The notes beneath the pieces were generated by a model. The model saw only the letters and a list, made by a program, of their open reading frames with translations, searched no databases and was not told where the DNA came from. The position numbers and the translations under genes are program-made. From positions 1 to 6,520 of the forward strand of contig CATYUF010000076.1 of NCBI GenBank assembly GCA_958413095.1: DNA of 6,520 nucleotides, read 5' to 3'. Position 1 is the first letter of the stretch, and every line of letters begins with the position of its first letter. This document shows, one piece after another, positions 1-6,419 of the stretch. Origin of the DNA: an uncultured Clostridium sp. (lineage in GTDB: Bacteria > Bacillota > Clostridia > TANB77 > CAG-508).

Positions 1-27
1 AAATATTATTTTTAATTTTTTAAGAAA

Positions 28-48
28 AACTATTGACTTTTAATAGTT
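28..48 (-). terminator. possible weak intrinsic terminator
   Basis: AACTATT (28-34) and AATAGTT (42-48) form a perfect 7-bp stem with a 7-nt loop. Read on the minus strand, the hairpin is followed at once by TTTCTT. It could stop transcription leaving the regulator-kinase pair. The stem has only one G-C pair and is weak, so this is tentative. Confidence 0.3.
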
Positions 49-158
49 GGTCTTTTACTTTTAGGTATGAATTACCTTTTAATTTATTTTATCTTATAAT
101 AAGAAAGTGACTTTAAAATGACTTTTGAAAAATTTTCTAAATAATTTTTATGTTCTTG

Positions 159-375
159 ATGACTTTGGGGTCGTGACTTTGGGGTCGGAGACAAAAATCA
201 GCTTTTCTGATGATTTTTATAGCATATGCTTAGTAATTCTAAGGTCAGAGATAAAAATTAGCTTTTTTTCAATGATTTTTAATTTTGGGGACATGATTTC
301 GAGGTCAGAAACAAAAAATTAACTTTTCTGTGATGATTTTTGTCTCCGACCCCGAAATCACGACCCCGAAATCAC
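159..375. repeat. 217-bp palindromic element of three 60-bp-period repeats bounded by inverted 14-mers
   Basis: The left end has two tandem 14-mers, ATGACTTTGGGGTC (159-172) and GTGACTTTGGGGTC (173-186). The right end has two identical tandem 14-mers, GACCCCGAAATCAC (348-361 and 362-375), which are the reverse complement of the left ones apart from about two or three transitions. Between them are three degenerate units whose GGTC cores begin at 183, 243 and 303, an exact 60-bp period. Each unit reads about GGTCrGAgAyAAAAATyA-gCTTTTc-TGATTTTT and contains its own AAAAATCA/TGATTTTT hairpin. Positions 173-200 pair with 334-361 with two mismatches, so the whole element can fold into one long stem with smaller hairpins inside. 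It begins 10 bp past the kinase stop and is richer in G+C than its surroundings. No transposase is present. The structure fits a non-autonomous or REP-like intergenic repeat, and it may double as a terminator. The family is not recognised. Confidence 0.8.
192..218 (-). terminator. terminator-like hairpin inside the repeat element
   Basis: Within the unit nearest the array's left end, AAAAATCA (193-200) and TGATTTTT (211-218) form a perfect 8-bp stem around a 10-nt loop. On either strand the closing arm ends in five Ts, so it could stop transcription from the kinase or from the other side. The other two units have imperfect versions of the same hairpin. This is inferred from shape only. Confidence 0.35.
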
Positions 376-385
376 GTTCCAAAAA

Positions 386-1594
386 TCATTTATACAATTT
401 TATCTCAAATTCCGTACCACTATTCTCTTTTTCTTGACAGCTTCTAACTCTTATTTCTCCATTTTGATTATCTATAATACTCTTACAAAAAGCAAGTCCT
501 ATTCCTAGACTATCATTACTACTATTTTCTGACTTATAAAATCTCTCAAAAATATGAGTTATATCTTTTTTACTAATTCCTTCTCCATTATCTTTTATTT
601 TTAATTTAGTATATATATTGTTTTCTTCAACTTTTATTTCTATAGCCTTTCCCTTATGTTCTAATGCATTTTTTACTATATTACTAATAGCTTCCATAGT
701 CCATTTTTTATCACATACTAGATTTTCTTTTTTATTAGATAATATTTTTATTTCTGCATTTTTGGCTTCGCACATTGGTTTAAAATTATTTTTTATTTCT
801 GTTAATATTTCGTATGCATTTTCTTTTTTCTTATTTAGTTTTATTGTTTTTGAATCTAATTTTGCTATATTTAAAATATTTTTTACTAGCCAATTTATTT
901 TTTCTAACTCTTTTTGAGCATTATCCAAAAATTCCTCTTTTTTCTTTGAATCCAAGTCTTTATATAATATATCATTAATTAAATTTAATGCTGTTAATGG
1001 TGTCTTTAATTGATGTGAAATATCTGATATTAATCTTTCTATGTCTTTACTATTTTTTTCTAAAATACTATTCTTTTCTTTTAACATTATTGTCATATCA
1101 TATATATCATTTTTTAGAATGCTAAAATTACTTTCGTCTTGTTCTTTTAAATCTAATAAATAGTTCCCTTTTAATAATTCTTTGCAATATTTATCTAATT
1201 CCTTTATCTTTTTATTTTGCTTTATATTATATATAATAAAAATGAAAATAATTCCTATAATTTCTACCATTATAAGTACTGTAAATATTATTATTGGTGT
1301 TGCTAAATTATTAAGTTTAGGATTTATACTATCTATATTTTTAGGTTCAAATCCATACTTATTTAATATATCTTGATTATTTGTACTTTCTTTTAAAAAA
1401 ACTTCTTTTATTATTTCTTCTTCTAACTCAGGCTCTTTTTCAACAACCACATTTATTACTTGATTTGCATAATCATATATTTGTTCTTTATATGTATTTT
1501 TTATAATGTTTAACAGATTTATATTTGATATAATAATTAAAACTAATAATATTAATATCATTATGCATAAATTTCTTTTTTGTTTTTTATTCAT
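386..1594 (-). CDS. membrane sensor histidine kinase of a two-component system
   Basis: This 402-residue protein should sense an extracytoplasmic or membrane signal, autophosphorylate on histidine and pass the phosphate to the regulator encoded just upstream. Membrane segments lie at about residues 11-32 and 98-123, around a short acidic outer domain of about 65 residues. The dimerisation and phosphoacceptor helix has D-I-S-H-Q-L-K-T-P-L with His194. The ATP-binding domain shows an N box (N305-I-V-K-N309), G1 D-N-G-E-G-I (335-340), F box I-F-E-R-F-Y-K (348-354) and G2 L-G-I-G-L-A-F (363-369), and ends in the usual G-T-E-F-E-I-K-L. All catalytic motifs are present, so it looks intact and full length. 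The ATG has AAGGA about 12 nt upstream, a rather long spacing. It ends at TGA, evidence that TGA is a stop in this genome. It lies 141 bp after the regulator gene, with no terminator seen between, so co-transcription is likely. The signal is unknown; small sensor domains of this kind occur in antimicrobial-peptide and cell-envelope sensors, but nothing here proves that role. Confidence 0.93.
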   Translation of the reverse strand: MNKKQKRNLCIMILILLVLIIISNINLLNIIKNTYKEQIYDYANQVINVVVEKEPELEEEIIKEVFLKESTNNQDILNKYGFEPKNIDSINPKLNNLATPIIIFTVLIMVEIIGIIFIFIIYNIKQNKKIKELDKYCKELLKGNYLLDLKEQDESNFSILKNDIYDMTIMLKEKNSILEKNSKDIERLISDISHQLKTPLTALNLINDILYKDLDSKKKEEFLDNAQKELEKINWLVKNILNIAKLDSKTIKLNKKKENAYEILTEIKNNFKPMCEAKNAEIKILSNKKENLVCDKKWTMEAISNIVKNALEHKGKAIEIKVEENNIYTKLKIKDNGEGISKKDITHIFERFYKSENSSNDSLGIGLAFCKSIIDNQNGEIRVRSCQEKENSGTEFEIKLYK

Positions 1595-1735
1595 TTTTCA
1601 TCTCATTCCTTTTTTCGTTCCTTTAGCTCTTATTTGCAGAAGGTATAAATTAATTTAACTAAATAACTTTATTTTATATCATAATTTACTTTAACTTCTT
1701 ACTAAACTTATTTTTTATTCGAATTTTGTTTATTC

Positions 1736-2410
1736 TTATTTTTCTATCTTATACCCCAACCCTCTTATAGTTTTTATTATCTCTGGATTATTTGGATTTT
1801 TTTCTATCTTTTCTCTTATTCTTTTTATGTATACAGTCAATGTATTATCATTTACATAGTTTTCATCTTTATCCCATATATTTGATAGTATTTGTTCTCT
1901 TGATATTATTCTTCCTCTATTTTCAAACAACATCACAAGTATTTTATATTCTAAGGCTTTTAGTTCTATTTCCTTGTGAGCTTTATATACTTTACTATTA
2001 GTAAGATTTATTTCTATATTTTTTATTTTTATTATGTCATATTCTTCCGATTTATTATGTCTTAAAACATTTTTTATTCTTGACAATAATTCTCCTGCAT
2101 GAAATGGTTTTGTTATATAATCATCTGCACCTAATTCAAAACCTTTTACAATATCTTTTTCTTCATCTAAGGCTGTTAAAAATATTACTGAAATGTTTTT
2201 TTCTTCTTTTACTTTTTTATAAAAGTCATATCCTGTACCATCTGGTAAGTTTATGTCTAATAAAATTATATTATAAGGATTATTATTTACTTTTTCTAAA
2301 CCTTCTTTTACCTTACTTGCCGTTTCAACAATAAAACCTTCTGTCTGAAGATAATATTTAATTGTAGTTTGAATTCCATTGTCATCTTCTATTAATAATA
2401 TTTTTTTCAT
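1736..2410 (-). CDS. OmpR/PhoB-family DNA-binding response regulator
   Basis: This 224-residue transcription regulator is the likely partner of the kinase encoded next. The receiver domain covers about residues 1-117, with acidic pocket E8-D9-D10, phosphoacceptor Asp52 in L-L-D-I-N-L-P, switch Thr79 and conserved Lys101 in I-T-K-P-F. The C-terminal winged-helix domain covers about 125-224, with the recognition region D-N-T-L-T-V-Y-I-K-R-I-R and the typical ending I-K-T-I-R-G-L-G-Y. The length is normal for the family. I chose the ATG at 2410 because AGGAAAGGA lies 10 nt upstream and M-K-K-I-L-L-I-E-D-D is the usual start. A TTG 30 bp further upstream (2440) would add ten residues and has poorer support. 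A promoter and an inverted repeat lie further upstream. The targets cannot be read from this window, since no transporter or other effector gene adjoins the pair. Confidence 0.95.
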   Translation of the reverse strand: MKKILLIEDDNGIQTTIKYYLQTEGFIVETASKVKEGLEKVNNNPYNIILLDINLPDGTGYDFYKKVKEEKNISVIFLTALDEEKDIVKGFELGADDYITKPFHAGELLSRIKNVLRHNKSEEYDIIKIKNIEINLTNSKVYKAHKEIELKALEYKILVMLFENRGRIISREQILSNIWDKDENYVNDNTLTVYIKRIREKIEKNPNNPEIIKTIRGLGYKIEK

Positions 2411-2420
2411 ACTCGTACAA

Positions 2421-2429
2421 TCCTTTCCT
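2421..2429 (-). promoter_or_regulatory. ribosome binding site deciding the response-regulator start
   Basis: AGGAAAGGA on the minus strand ends 10 nt before the ATG at 2410. It favours that start over the in-frame TTG at 2440, which lies upstream of this site. Confidence 0.7.
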
Positions 2430-2536
2430 TTTAACTTCAAATTAGAATTAATAATTTATAAAATTTAGATATTATCCAAAATTATTTAAATTTCTTCTAC
2501 TTTAACCCAAAACTGAATTAATGTTTTATCTTATGC

Positions 2537-2605
2537 TACTGGATAATGTTTTTTATTGTAGAAGGGCTAGAAAAGAGTGATAATTTTAAAAATCATTATC
2601 CAGTA
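2537..2605. repeat. 19-bp inverted repeat flanking the regulator promoter
   Basis: TACTGGATAATGTTTTTTA (2537-2555) and TAAAAATCATTATCCAGTA (2587-2605) are inverted copies with a single mismatch, separated by 31 bp. A third copy of the core ATTATCCA lies at 2471-2478, between this repeat and the regulator gene. Neither strand shows a U tract after the repeat, so it is not a typical terminator. A plausible minus-strand promoter sits largely in the 31-bp centre, so the arms lie upstream of the -35 and over the expected transcription start. That placement suggests paired operator sites acting as DNA. A miniature repeat or RNA hairpin is the alternative. Confidence 0.7.
2555..2583 (-). promoter_or_regulatory. 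candidate promoter of the regulator-kinase operon
   Basis: TTATCA (2583-2578, 4 of 6 to consensus) and TACAAT (2560-2555, 5 of 6) are spaced 17 bp. Transcription would start near 2548, inside the left arm of the inverted repeat, and leave a leader of about 138 nt before the regulator ATG. AT-rich sequence makes chance matches common, so this is moderate evidence. Confidence 0.45.
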
Positions 2606-2642
2606 ACTATAAATCTATCGTAAAAATAATTATCTCTTCTAT

Positions 2643-2700
2643 AAAACAAAAAAGCACATATCAGTTATCATTTGGATATTTCAAACTAATATATGCTTTT
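2643..2700 (-). terminator. intrinsic terminator of valS
   Basis: On the minus strand, AAAAGCATATATTAGTT (2700-2684) pairs with AACTGATATGTGCTTTT (2666-2650) over 17 bp, with two G-U wobbles, around a 17-nt loop. It is followed by more Ts (TTTTTT then GTTTT). It begins 32 nt past the valS stop and separates valS from the regulator-kinase unit. The two wobble pairs suggest that the RNA fold is what selection maintains. Confidence 0.85.
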
Positions 2701-2732
2701 ATAATATTATAAATTAGATATAAAATCAATTG

Positions 2733-5303
2733 TTACTTTTCTAATTTTGCTAACATTTCTTTATATTTTTGTAATTTCGCTTGTTCTTCTTCAATTTTAC
2801 TTTGAGGTGCTTTATTCATAAAACCTGGATTTGATAGCATTTTTTCACATCTTGCTACTTCTGATTTTAGTCTTTTCTTTTCTTCTTCTAGTCTTTTTCT
2901 TTCTTGTTCCATATCAACTAGACCTTCAAATGGAATATATAGCTCAACTCCTTCTTCTAATATACTTATTGCATCTTCTTTTATACCTGTTTTATTTTCT
3001 TGAATTATAATATCATTTCCAAATCCTAGCTTTAATAAAAATTCTTTTGCTTCTTTAATTTTGCTCTCATATTTTTCTGTAACAAATATTAAATCTGCTT
3101 TTTTTGATGGATGGACATTCATTTTTGCTCTTGTATTTCTTATTTCTGTTATTATTCTTTTTAGCATTTCTACAAAATTTTCTTCGTCTTTAAATCCATC
3201 TTTATTTCTTGCACCTGGCCATTTTGATACCATCAAATCTTTATCATTATATTTTACTAAATTTCTATAAATTTCTGTTGTTACAAATGGCATAAATGGA
3301 TGTAATAGTTTCATAGATATACCAAATATATAATCTAATACATAACATACTTTTACTTTTTCATTATAATCTTCACTATACAATCTTGGTTTTACCATTT
3401 CTATGTACCAATCGCAAAACTCATTCCAAATAAAGTTATATACTTTATCAAGTGCAACTCCTAAATCATAATTTTCTAAGTTGTTTGTTACTTCCACAAT
3501 TAGTGTTTCTAATTTACTTATTATCCATTTATCTTCAATTTTTAATAATTCACTATTATATTTTTTTGTTTCTTTGTTATATACTTCTTCATGGAATTTT
3601 ATAATATCTTCTTCTTTTACTTCATTATTAGTAATAAATTTTGTTGCATTCCATATTTTATTTGCAAAGTTTGATGCTTGTTCTAGTTTTTCAGGCATAT
3701 ATCTTATATCATTTCCCATTGTTGTTCCTGATATAACGGCAAATCTTAAACTATCAGCCCCATATTTATCAATTATTTCTATTGGGTCTATTCCATTTCC
3801 TAGAGTTTTTGACATTTTTCTTCCTTGGCTATCTCGTACCATTCCATGAATTAATATATCTTTAAATGGTGCTTTTCCTGTAAATTCAATGCCTTGTGAC
3901 ATCATTCTTGAAACCCAGAAAGTTATTATATCAAATCCTGTTACTAATACATTACTTGGATAAAATGTTTTATAATCTTCTGTTTCTGTATCTGGCCAAC
4001 CTAAAGTTGAAAATGGCCATAAGGCTGAACTAAACCATGTATCTAGTGTATCTTCATCTTGATGTAATTTTGTGCTACCACATTTTTCACATTTTTCTGG
4101 TGCTTTTTTAGCAACATTTATATGTCCACATTCTTCACAATAATATGCTGGTATTTGGTGTCCCCACCATAATTGTCTTGATATACACCAATCTTGAATA
4201 TTATCTAACCAGTTAAAGTATTGTTTTTCATATTTTTGTGGTATAAATTTAGCTTCATTATTTCTTACTGAATCTGCTGCTTTTTTGGCTAAATCTCTCA
4301 TTGATACAAACCATTGCTCTGATATTTTTGGTTCTATTGTTGTTTTACATCTTTCACATTTACCAACATTATGAATATATTCTTCTTCTTTTATTAATGC
4401 TCCTATTTCTTTTAGCTTTTCTACAATTTTCTTTCTTGCTTCTAACAAATCCATTCCTTTATATTCAGGCACTAAATTTCCCATTTTGTAGTTTTCATCA
4501 AAAACTTCAATTATTTCTAAGTTATGTCTTATTCCTGCTTGATAATCATTCATATCATGTGCTGGTGTTATTTTTACACACCCTGTTCCAAATTCTTTTT
4601 CTACAAATTCATCTGCAATAATTGGAATTTCTTTATTCATTATAGGTAAAATACATTTTTTACCTACTAAATCTTTATATCTTTCGTCATCTGGATGTAC
4701 TGCAACTGCTGTATCTCCTAGCATTGTTTCTGGTCTTGTAGTTGCCACTATTATATATCTATCTTCTTCTCCCGATATTTTATATCTTATATGCCATAAG
4801 TGTGATGCTTCTTCCTTATATTCAACTTCTGCATCTGATATAGATGTTTTACAATTAGGACAATAATTTATCATTCTTGTTCCTTTATATATTAGTCCTT
4901 TATTATATAAATCTACAAATTGTTCTAAAACTGCTTCTGATAATCCTTCGTCTAAAGTAAATCTTCTTCTGTCCCAATCACAAGAACATCCTAATTTCTT
5001 TTGTTGTTCTTGAATTGTTCCACCATACAATTTAGTCCATTCCCAAGCTTCTTCTAAAAATTTTTCTCTTCCTATTTCTTGTTTAGTTTTTCCTTCATTT
5101 TTTAATTTTTCTACCACTTTCATTTCTGTTGAAATAGATGCATGGTCAGAACCTGGAAGCCATAGAGTATTATATCCTTGCATTCTTTTAAAACGAATTA
5201 ATATATCTTGTATTGTACCATCTAATGCATGTCCCATATGTAGTTTTCCTGTAACATTTGGTGGTGGCATCATTATGCAGTAACTTTCTTTGGATTTGTC
5301 CAT
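2733..5303 (-). CDS. valS: valyl-tRNA synthetase, open part downstream of an in-frame TGA
   Basis: This is the class I synthetase that charges tRNA-Val in the cytoplasm and edits mischarged threonine. The open part has 856 residues. With the upstream portion (5304-5384) and the TGA codon counted it would be 883, the usual bacterial length. In the 856 numbering it shows the nucleotide-binding P-P-P-N-V-T-G-K-L-H-M-G-H (13-25), the editing-domain T-T-R-P-E-T-M-L-G-D-T (188-198), zinc-type Cys pairs (148/151, 316/319, 389/392, 405/408), the G-F-D-I-I-T-F-W-V-S-R-M stretch (456-467), K-M-S-K-T (496-500, Thr in the last place), an anticodon-binding domain from about 590, and the C-terminal valS coiled coil (about 795-856). 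The Met at 5303 lacks a ribosome binding site, whereas an ATG at 5384 has an excellent one, so the ancestral start is 5384. Synthesis now needs read-through, reinitiation 15 nt past the stop, or the TGA is an error. No other catalytic defect is visible. Confidence 0.93.
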   Translation of the reverse strand: MDKSKESYCIMMPPPNVTGKLHMGHALDGTIQDILIRFKRMQGYNTLWLPGSDHASISTEMKVVEKLKNEGKTKQEIGREKFLEEAWEWTKLYGGTIQEQQKKLGCSCDWDRRRFTLDEGLSEAVLEQFVDLYNKGLIYKGTRMINYCPNCKTSISDAEVEYKEEASHLWHIRYKISGEEDRYIIVATTRPETMLGDTAVAVHPDDERYKDLVGKKCILPIMNKEIPIIADEFVEKEFGTGCVKITPAHDMNDYQAGIRHNLEIIEVFDENYKMGNLVPEYKGMDLLEARKKIVEKLKEIGALIKEEEYIHNVGKCERCKTTIEPKISEQWFVSMRDLAKKAADSVRNNEAKFIPQKYEKQYFNWLDNIQDWCISRQLWWGHQIPAYYCEECGHINVAKKAPEKCEKCGSTKLHQDEDTLDTWFSSALWPFSTLGWPDTETEDYKTFYPSNVLVTGFDIITFWVSRMMSQGIEFTGKAPFKDILIHGMVRDSQGRKMSKTLGNGIDPIEIIDKYGADSLRFAVISGTTMGNDIRYMPEKLEQASNFANKIWNATKFITNNEVKEEDIIKFHEEVYNKETKKYNSELLKIEDKWIISKLETLIVEVTNNLENYDLGVALDKVYNFIWNEFCDWYIEMVKPRLYSEDYNEKVKVCYVLDYIFGISMKLLHPFMPFVTTEIYRNLVKYNDKDLMVSKWPGARNKDGFKDEENFVEMLKRIITEIRNTRAKMNVHPSKKADLIFVTEKYESKIKEAKEFLLKLGFGNDIIIQENKTGIKEDAISILEEGVELYIPFEGLVDMEQERKRLEEEKKRLKSEVARCEKMLSNPGFMNKAPQSKIEEEQAKLQKYKEMLAKLEK

Positions 5304-5384
5304 ACTAGGTTTAAAATATCATTTTTCTTCCCATTCCTTGTATAATTTGTCTTCAAAATCTTTTGGCTCGAATTTTTCATTCAT
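5304..5384 (-). other. valS: 5' end of valS, cut off by in-frame TGA at 5319-5321
   Basis: From the ATG at 5384 (perfect AGGGAGG nine nt upstream) 21 codons read as a normal valS N-terminus ending E-W-E-E-K. Then comes TGA, and the same frame continues Y-F-K-P-S into the open part of valS. Valyl-tRNA synthetases normally have E-x-x-G-Y-F here, so TGA replaces the glycine codon and fits a single-base GGA to TGA change. The frame is otherwise undamaged on both sides. As it stands, this segment encodes only a 21-residue peptide. Confidence 0.88.
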
Positions 5385-5393
5385 ATTAAATTT

Positions 5394-5400
5394 CCTCCCT
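5394..5400 (-). promoter_or_regulatory. strong ribosome binding site of valS
   Basis: AGGGAGG on the minus strand is followed by a 9-nt spacer and the ATG at 5384. It marks the true valS start, 81 bp upstream of the first in-frame ATG after the TGA. Confidence 0.85.
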
Positions 5401-5446
5401 TTTAATATTATATATCACTCTTTTATCTTAGTTTTAATTTTTTAAC

Positions 5447-5476
5447 ATTATATTTCTCTTATTTTATAATATTGCA
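5447..5476 (-). promoter_or_regulatory. candidate valS promoter
   Basis: A perfect TATAAT (5452-5447) lies about 60 bp upstream of the start codon. A weak -35, TGCAAT (5476-5471), is spaced 18 bp away. The block TGCAATATTATA resembles the -35 and spacer of the promoter of the preceding gene. The 155-bp leader region shows no T-box motif. Read-through from the upstream gene is also possible, because no good terminator separates them. Confidence 0.4.
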
Positions 5477-5539
5477 CATATTCATCTTTATTTTATTTGT
5501 ATTTCTTTATAAAAAATCATTTTATTATATCAATAATAT

Positions 5540-6388
5540 TTACTCATAAAAATCTGGACCTTGTTTTGAAACCATATTATCTATTATGTTATTTGCGCTT
5601 TTATACGATTTTACAACATTTTCTTTTTTTCTAAGATTTTCAGAATTTTCTACGATAAAATGTCCTTTACTTGCATAATCTGCAATTGCTATATTTCCCA
5701 TATATCCTAATATTTTATATAAATTTTCTGCTCCGTTAGGCTGTTCTGAATATTTTGAAAATATCATATCTAAGCATTTATCTTTCATAGATAATTTGGC
5801 TAGTCCAACTAAGCCTGAATTTCCTACAATACTTTTAGAAAACTTTTCTGCAATATTTTCATATTCTGAATAATCTGCAAATGTAGTATAAAAATTAAAC
5901 TCCTTGCCAAATATACTTGAGGAATATGGTTTCAAACTATATATCTTTCTACCATATTTGGTTTCAACCATAGATTGAGCAACTTTTTGTGCAATTCCTT
6001 CATCTAGTAAAATTGCTCCCCAAGCTGGATATTGTGCTAATTCATCAGTGTTTGAAATATATTCATATCTTTTTTCAAATGAAAAAATCTTTTTTTTACT
6101 ATTAGAAGAATATAAATCATTATGTATTTCATTAGTAAAATGTGTAAATTCATGAAAAAGAACTTCATCAAGAAAATAATATTCTTTTCCAATATATTTT
6201 TGAGGATTAATTTTAATAATTTTCTTATCATTTTCTAGTATTGCTTCTGCATCTCCTGATAAAAACTCATCTTTAACAATACTTAAATTACTGAGTTTTT
6301 CTCTTACTTGTTTCAAATTATAGCCATCAAATAACCCTAATTTAACCCCTAATGATATATATTCACTTACTTTGCTATTTATTTTCAT
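5540..6388 (-). CDS. hypothetical protein with HExxH zinc-metallopeptidase motif
   Basis: I do not recognise this 282-residue protein by family. Residues 75-83 read E-V-L-F-H-E-F-T-H, a classic zinc-binding HExxH helix with the preceding hydrophobic residues typical of metallopeptidases. Downstream, L-L-D-E-G-I-A-Q (127-134) offers Glu130 as a third ligand in the gluzincin manner. No signal peptide or membrane segment is visible, so the product should be cytoplasmic. The start at 6388 is chosen because AAAGGAGA lies 7 nt upstream and a strong promoter just beyond it. The in-frame TTG at 6511 lies upstream of that promoter. The gene appears to be monocistronic or to read into valS, since only a weak all-AT hairpin (5523-5538) follows. 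Metallopeptidase activity is an inference from the motif; the substrate is unknown, and nearby valS gives no clue. Confidence 0.88.
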   Translation of the reverse strand: MKINSKVSEYISLGVKLGLFDGYNLKQVREKLSNLSIVKDEFLSGDAEAILENDKKIIKINPQKYIGKEYYFLDEVLFHEFTHFTNEIHNDLYSSNSKKKIFSFEKRYEYISNTDELAQYPAWGAILLDEGIAQKVAQSMVETKYGRKIYSLKPYSSSIFGKEFNFYTTFADYSEYENIAEKFSKSIVGNSGLVGLAKLSMKDKCLDMIFSKYSEQPNGAENLYKILGYMGNIAIADYASKGHFIVENSENLRKKENVVKSYKSANNIIDNMVSKQGPDFYE

Positions 6389-6395
6389 ATTAGTA

Positions 6396-6403
6396 TCTCC
6401 TTT
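6396..6403 (-). promoter_or_regulatory. ribosome binding site of the HExxH gene
   Basis: AAAGGAGA on the minus strand, 7 nt before the ATG at 6388, fixes the start and excludes the longer in-frame extension. Confidence 0.8.
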
Positions 6404-6419
6404 ATTAACTATTGGATAG

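Larger units (their letters stand above)
1..385. other. 385-bp stretch without a convincing gene, downstream of the kinase
   Basis: Nothing here reads as a real protein. A 65-codon frame at 125-322 starts at TTG without a ribosome binding site, and its repeated S-E-T/I-K-I-S-F peptides come only from the DNA repeat beneath it. The left part (1-158) is very AT-rich. It holds two small hairpins, an A-A-C-T-A-T-T pair at 28-48 and an AGGTA/TACCT pair at 63-77, and a TATAAT at 95-100 with no good -35. The right part (159-375) is a structured repeat element listed separately. Degenerate GTGACTTT/ATGACTTT words at 107-114 and 118-125 resemble its end repeats, so decayed copies may extend leftwards. 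Confidence 0.7.
2411..2732. other. 322-bp intergenic region between valS and the response regulator
   Basis: From right to left this gap holds the valS terminator (2643-2700), the inverted repeat with its embedded promoter (2537-2605), a third ATTATCCA word (2471-2478) and the regulator ribosome binding site (2421-2429). A shorter inverted pair, CTTCTAC (2494-2500) with GTAGAAG (2558-2564), is also present. No open frame or known RNA is recognisable. Confidence 0.7.

Noticed and set aside
125..322. 65-codon plus-strand frame with repeated S-E-T-K-I-S-F peptides
   Set aside because: It starts at TTG with no ribosome binding site, and the peptide repeats only mirror the underlying 60-bp DNA repeats.
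159..375. CRISPR array
   Set aside because: There are only three degenerate units, the sequence between the cores is itself repeated rather than unique spacer, and no cas gene is nearby.
496..2334. Plus-strand open frames opposite the kinase and regulator genes (618-917, 1182-1376, 1792-2001, 2080-2334)
   Set aside because: They lie fully within convincing minus-strand genes and have low-complexity hydrophobic translations.
2411..2440. Ten-residue N-terminal extension of the response regulator
   Set aside because: It needs a TTG start lying upstream of the clear ribosome binding site at 2421-2429; the ATG at 2410 gives the normal family N-terminus.
3061..4621. Plus-strand open frames opposite valS (3061-3270, 3481-3849, 4301-4621)
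   Set aside because: They are antisense shadows of valS, rich in Phe, Leu and Ser as expected from the complement, without ribosome binding sites or recognisable domains.
5319..5321. TGA as selenocysteine or as glycine in a recoded genome
   Set aside because: No hairpin resembling a bacterial selenocysteine element follows the TGA, and valyl-tRNA synthetases are not selenoproteins. The kinase ends naturally at TGA and no other internal TGA occurs, unlike genomes where UGA codes for glycine.
5523..5538. TATTAT-ATCA-ATAATA hairpin as terminator of the HExxH gene
   Set aside because: The stem has only six A-T pairs and overlaps AT-rich background; too weak to call.
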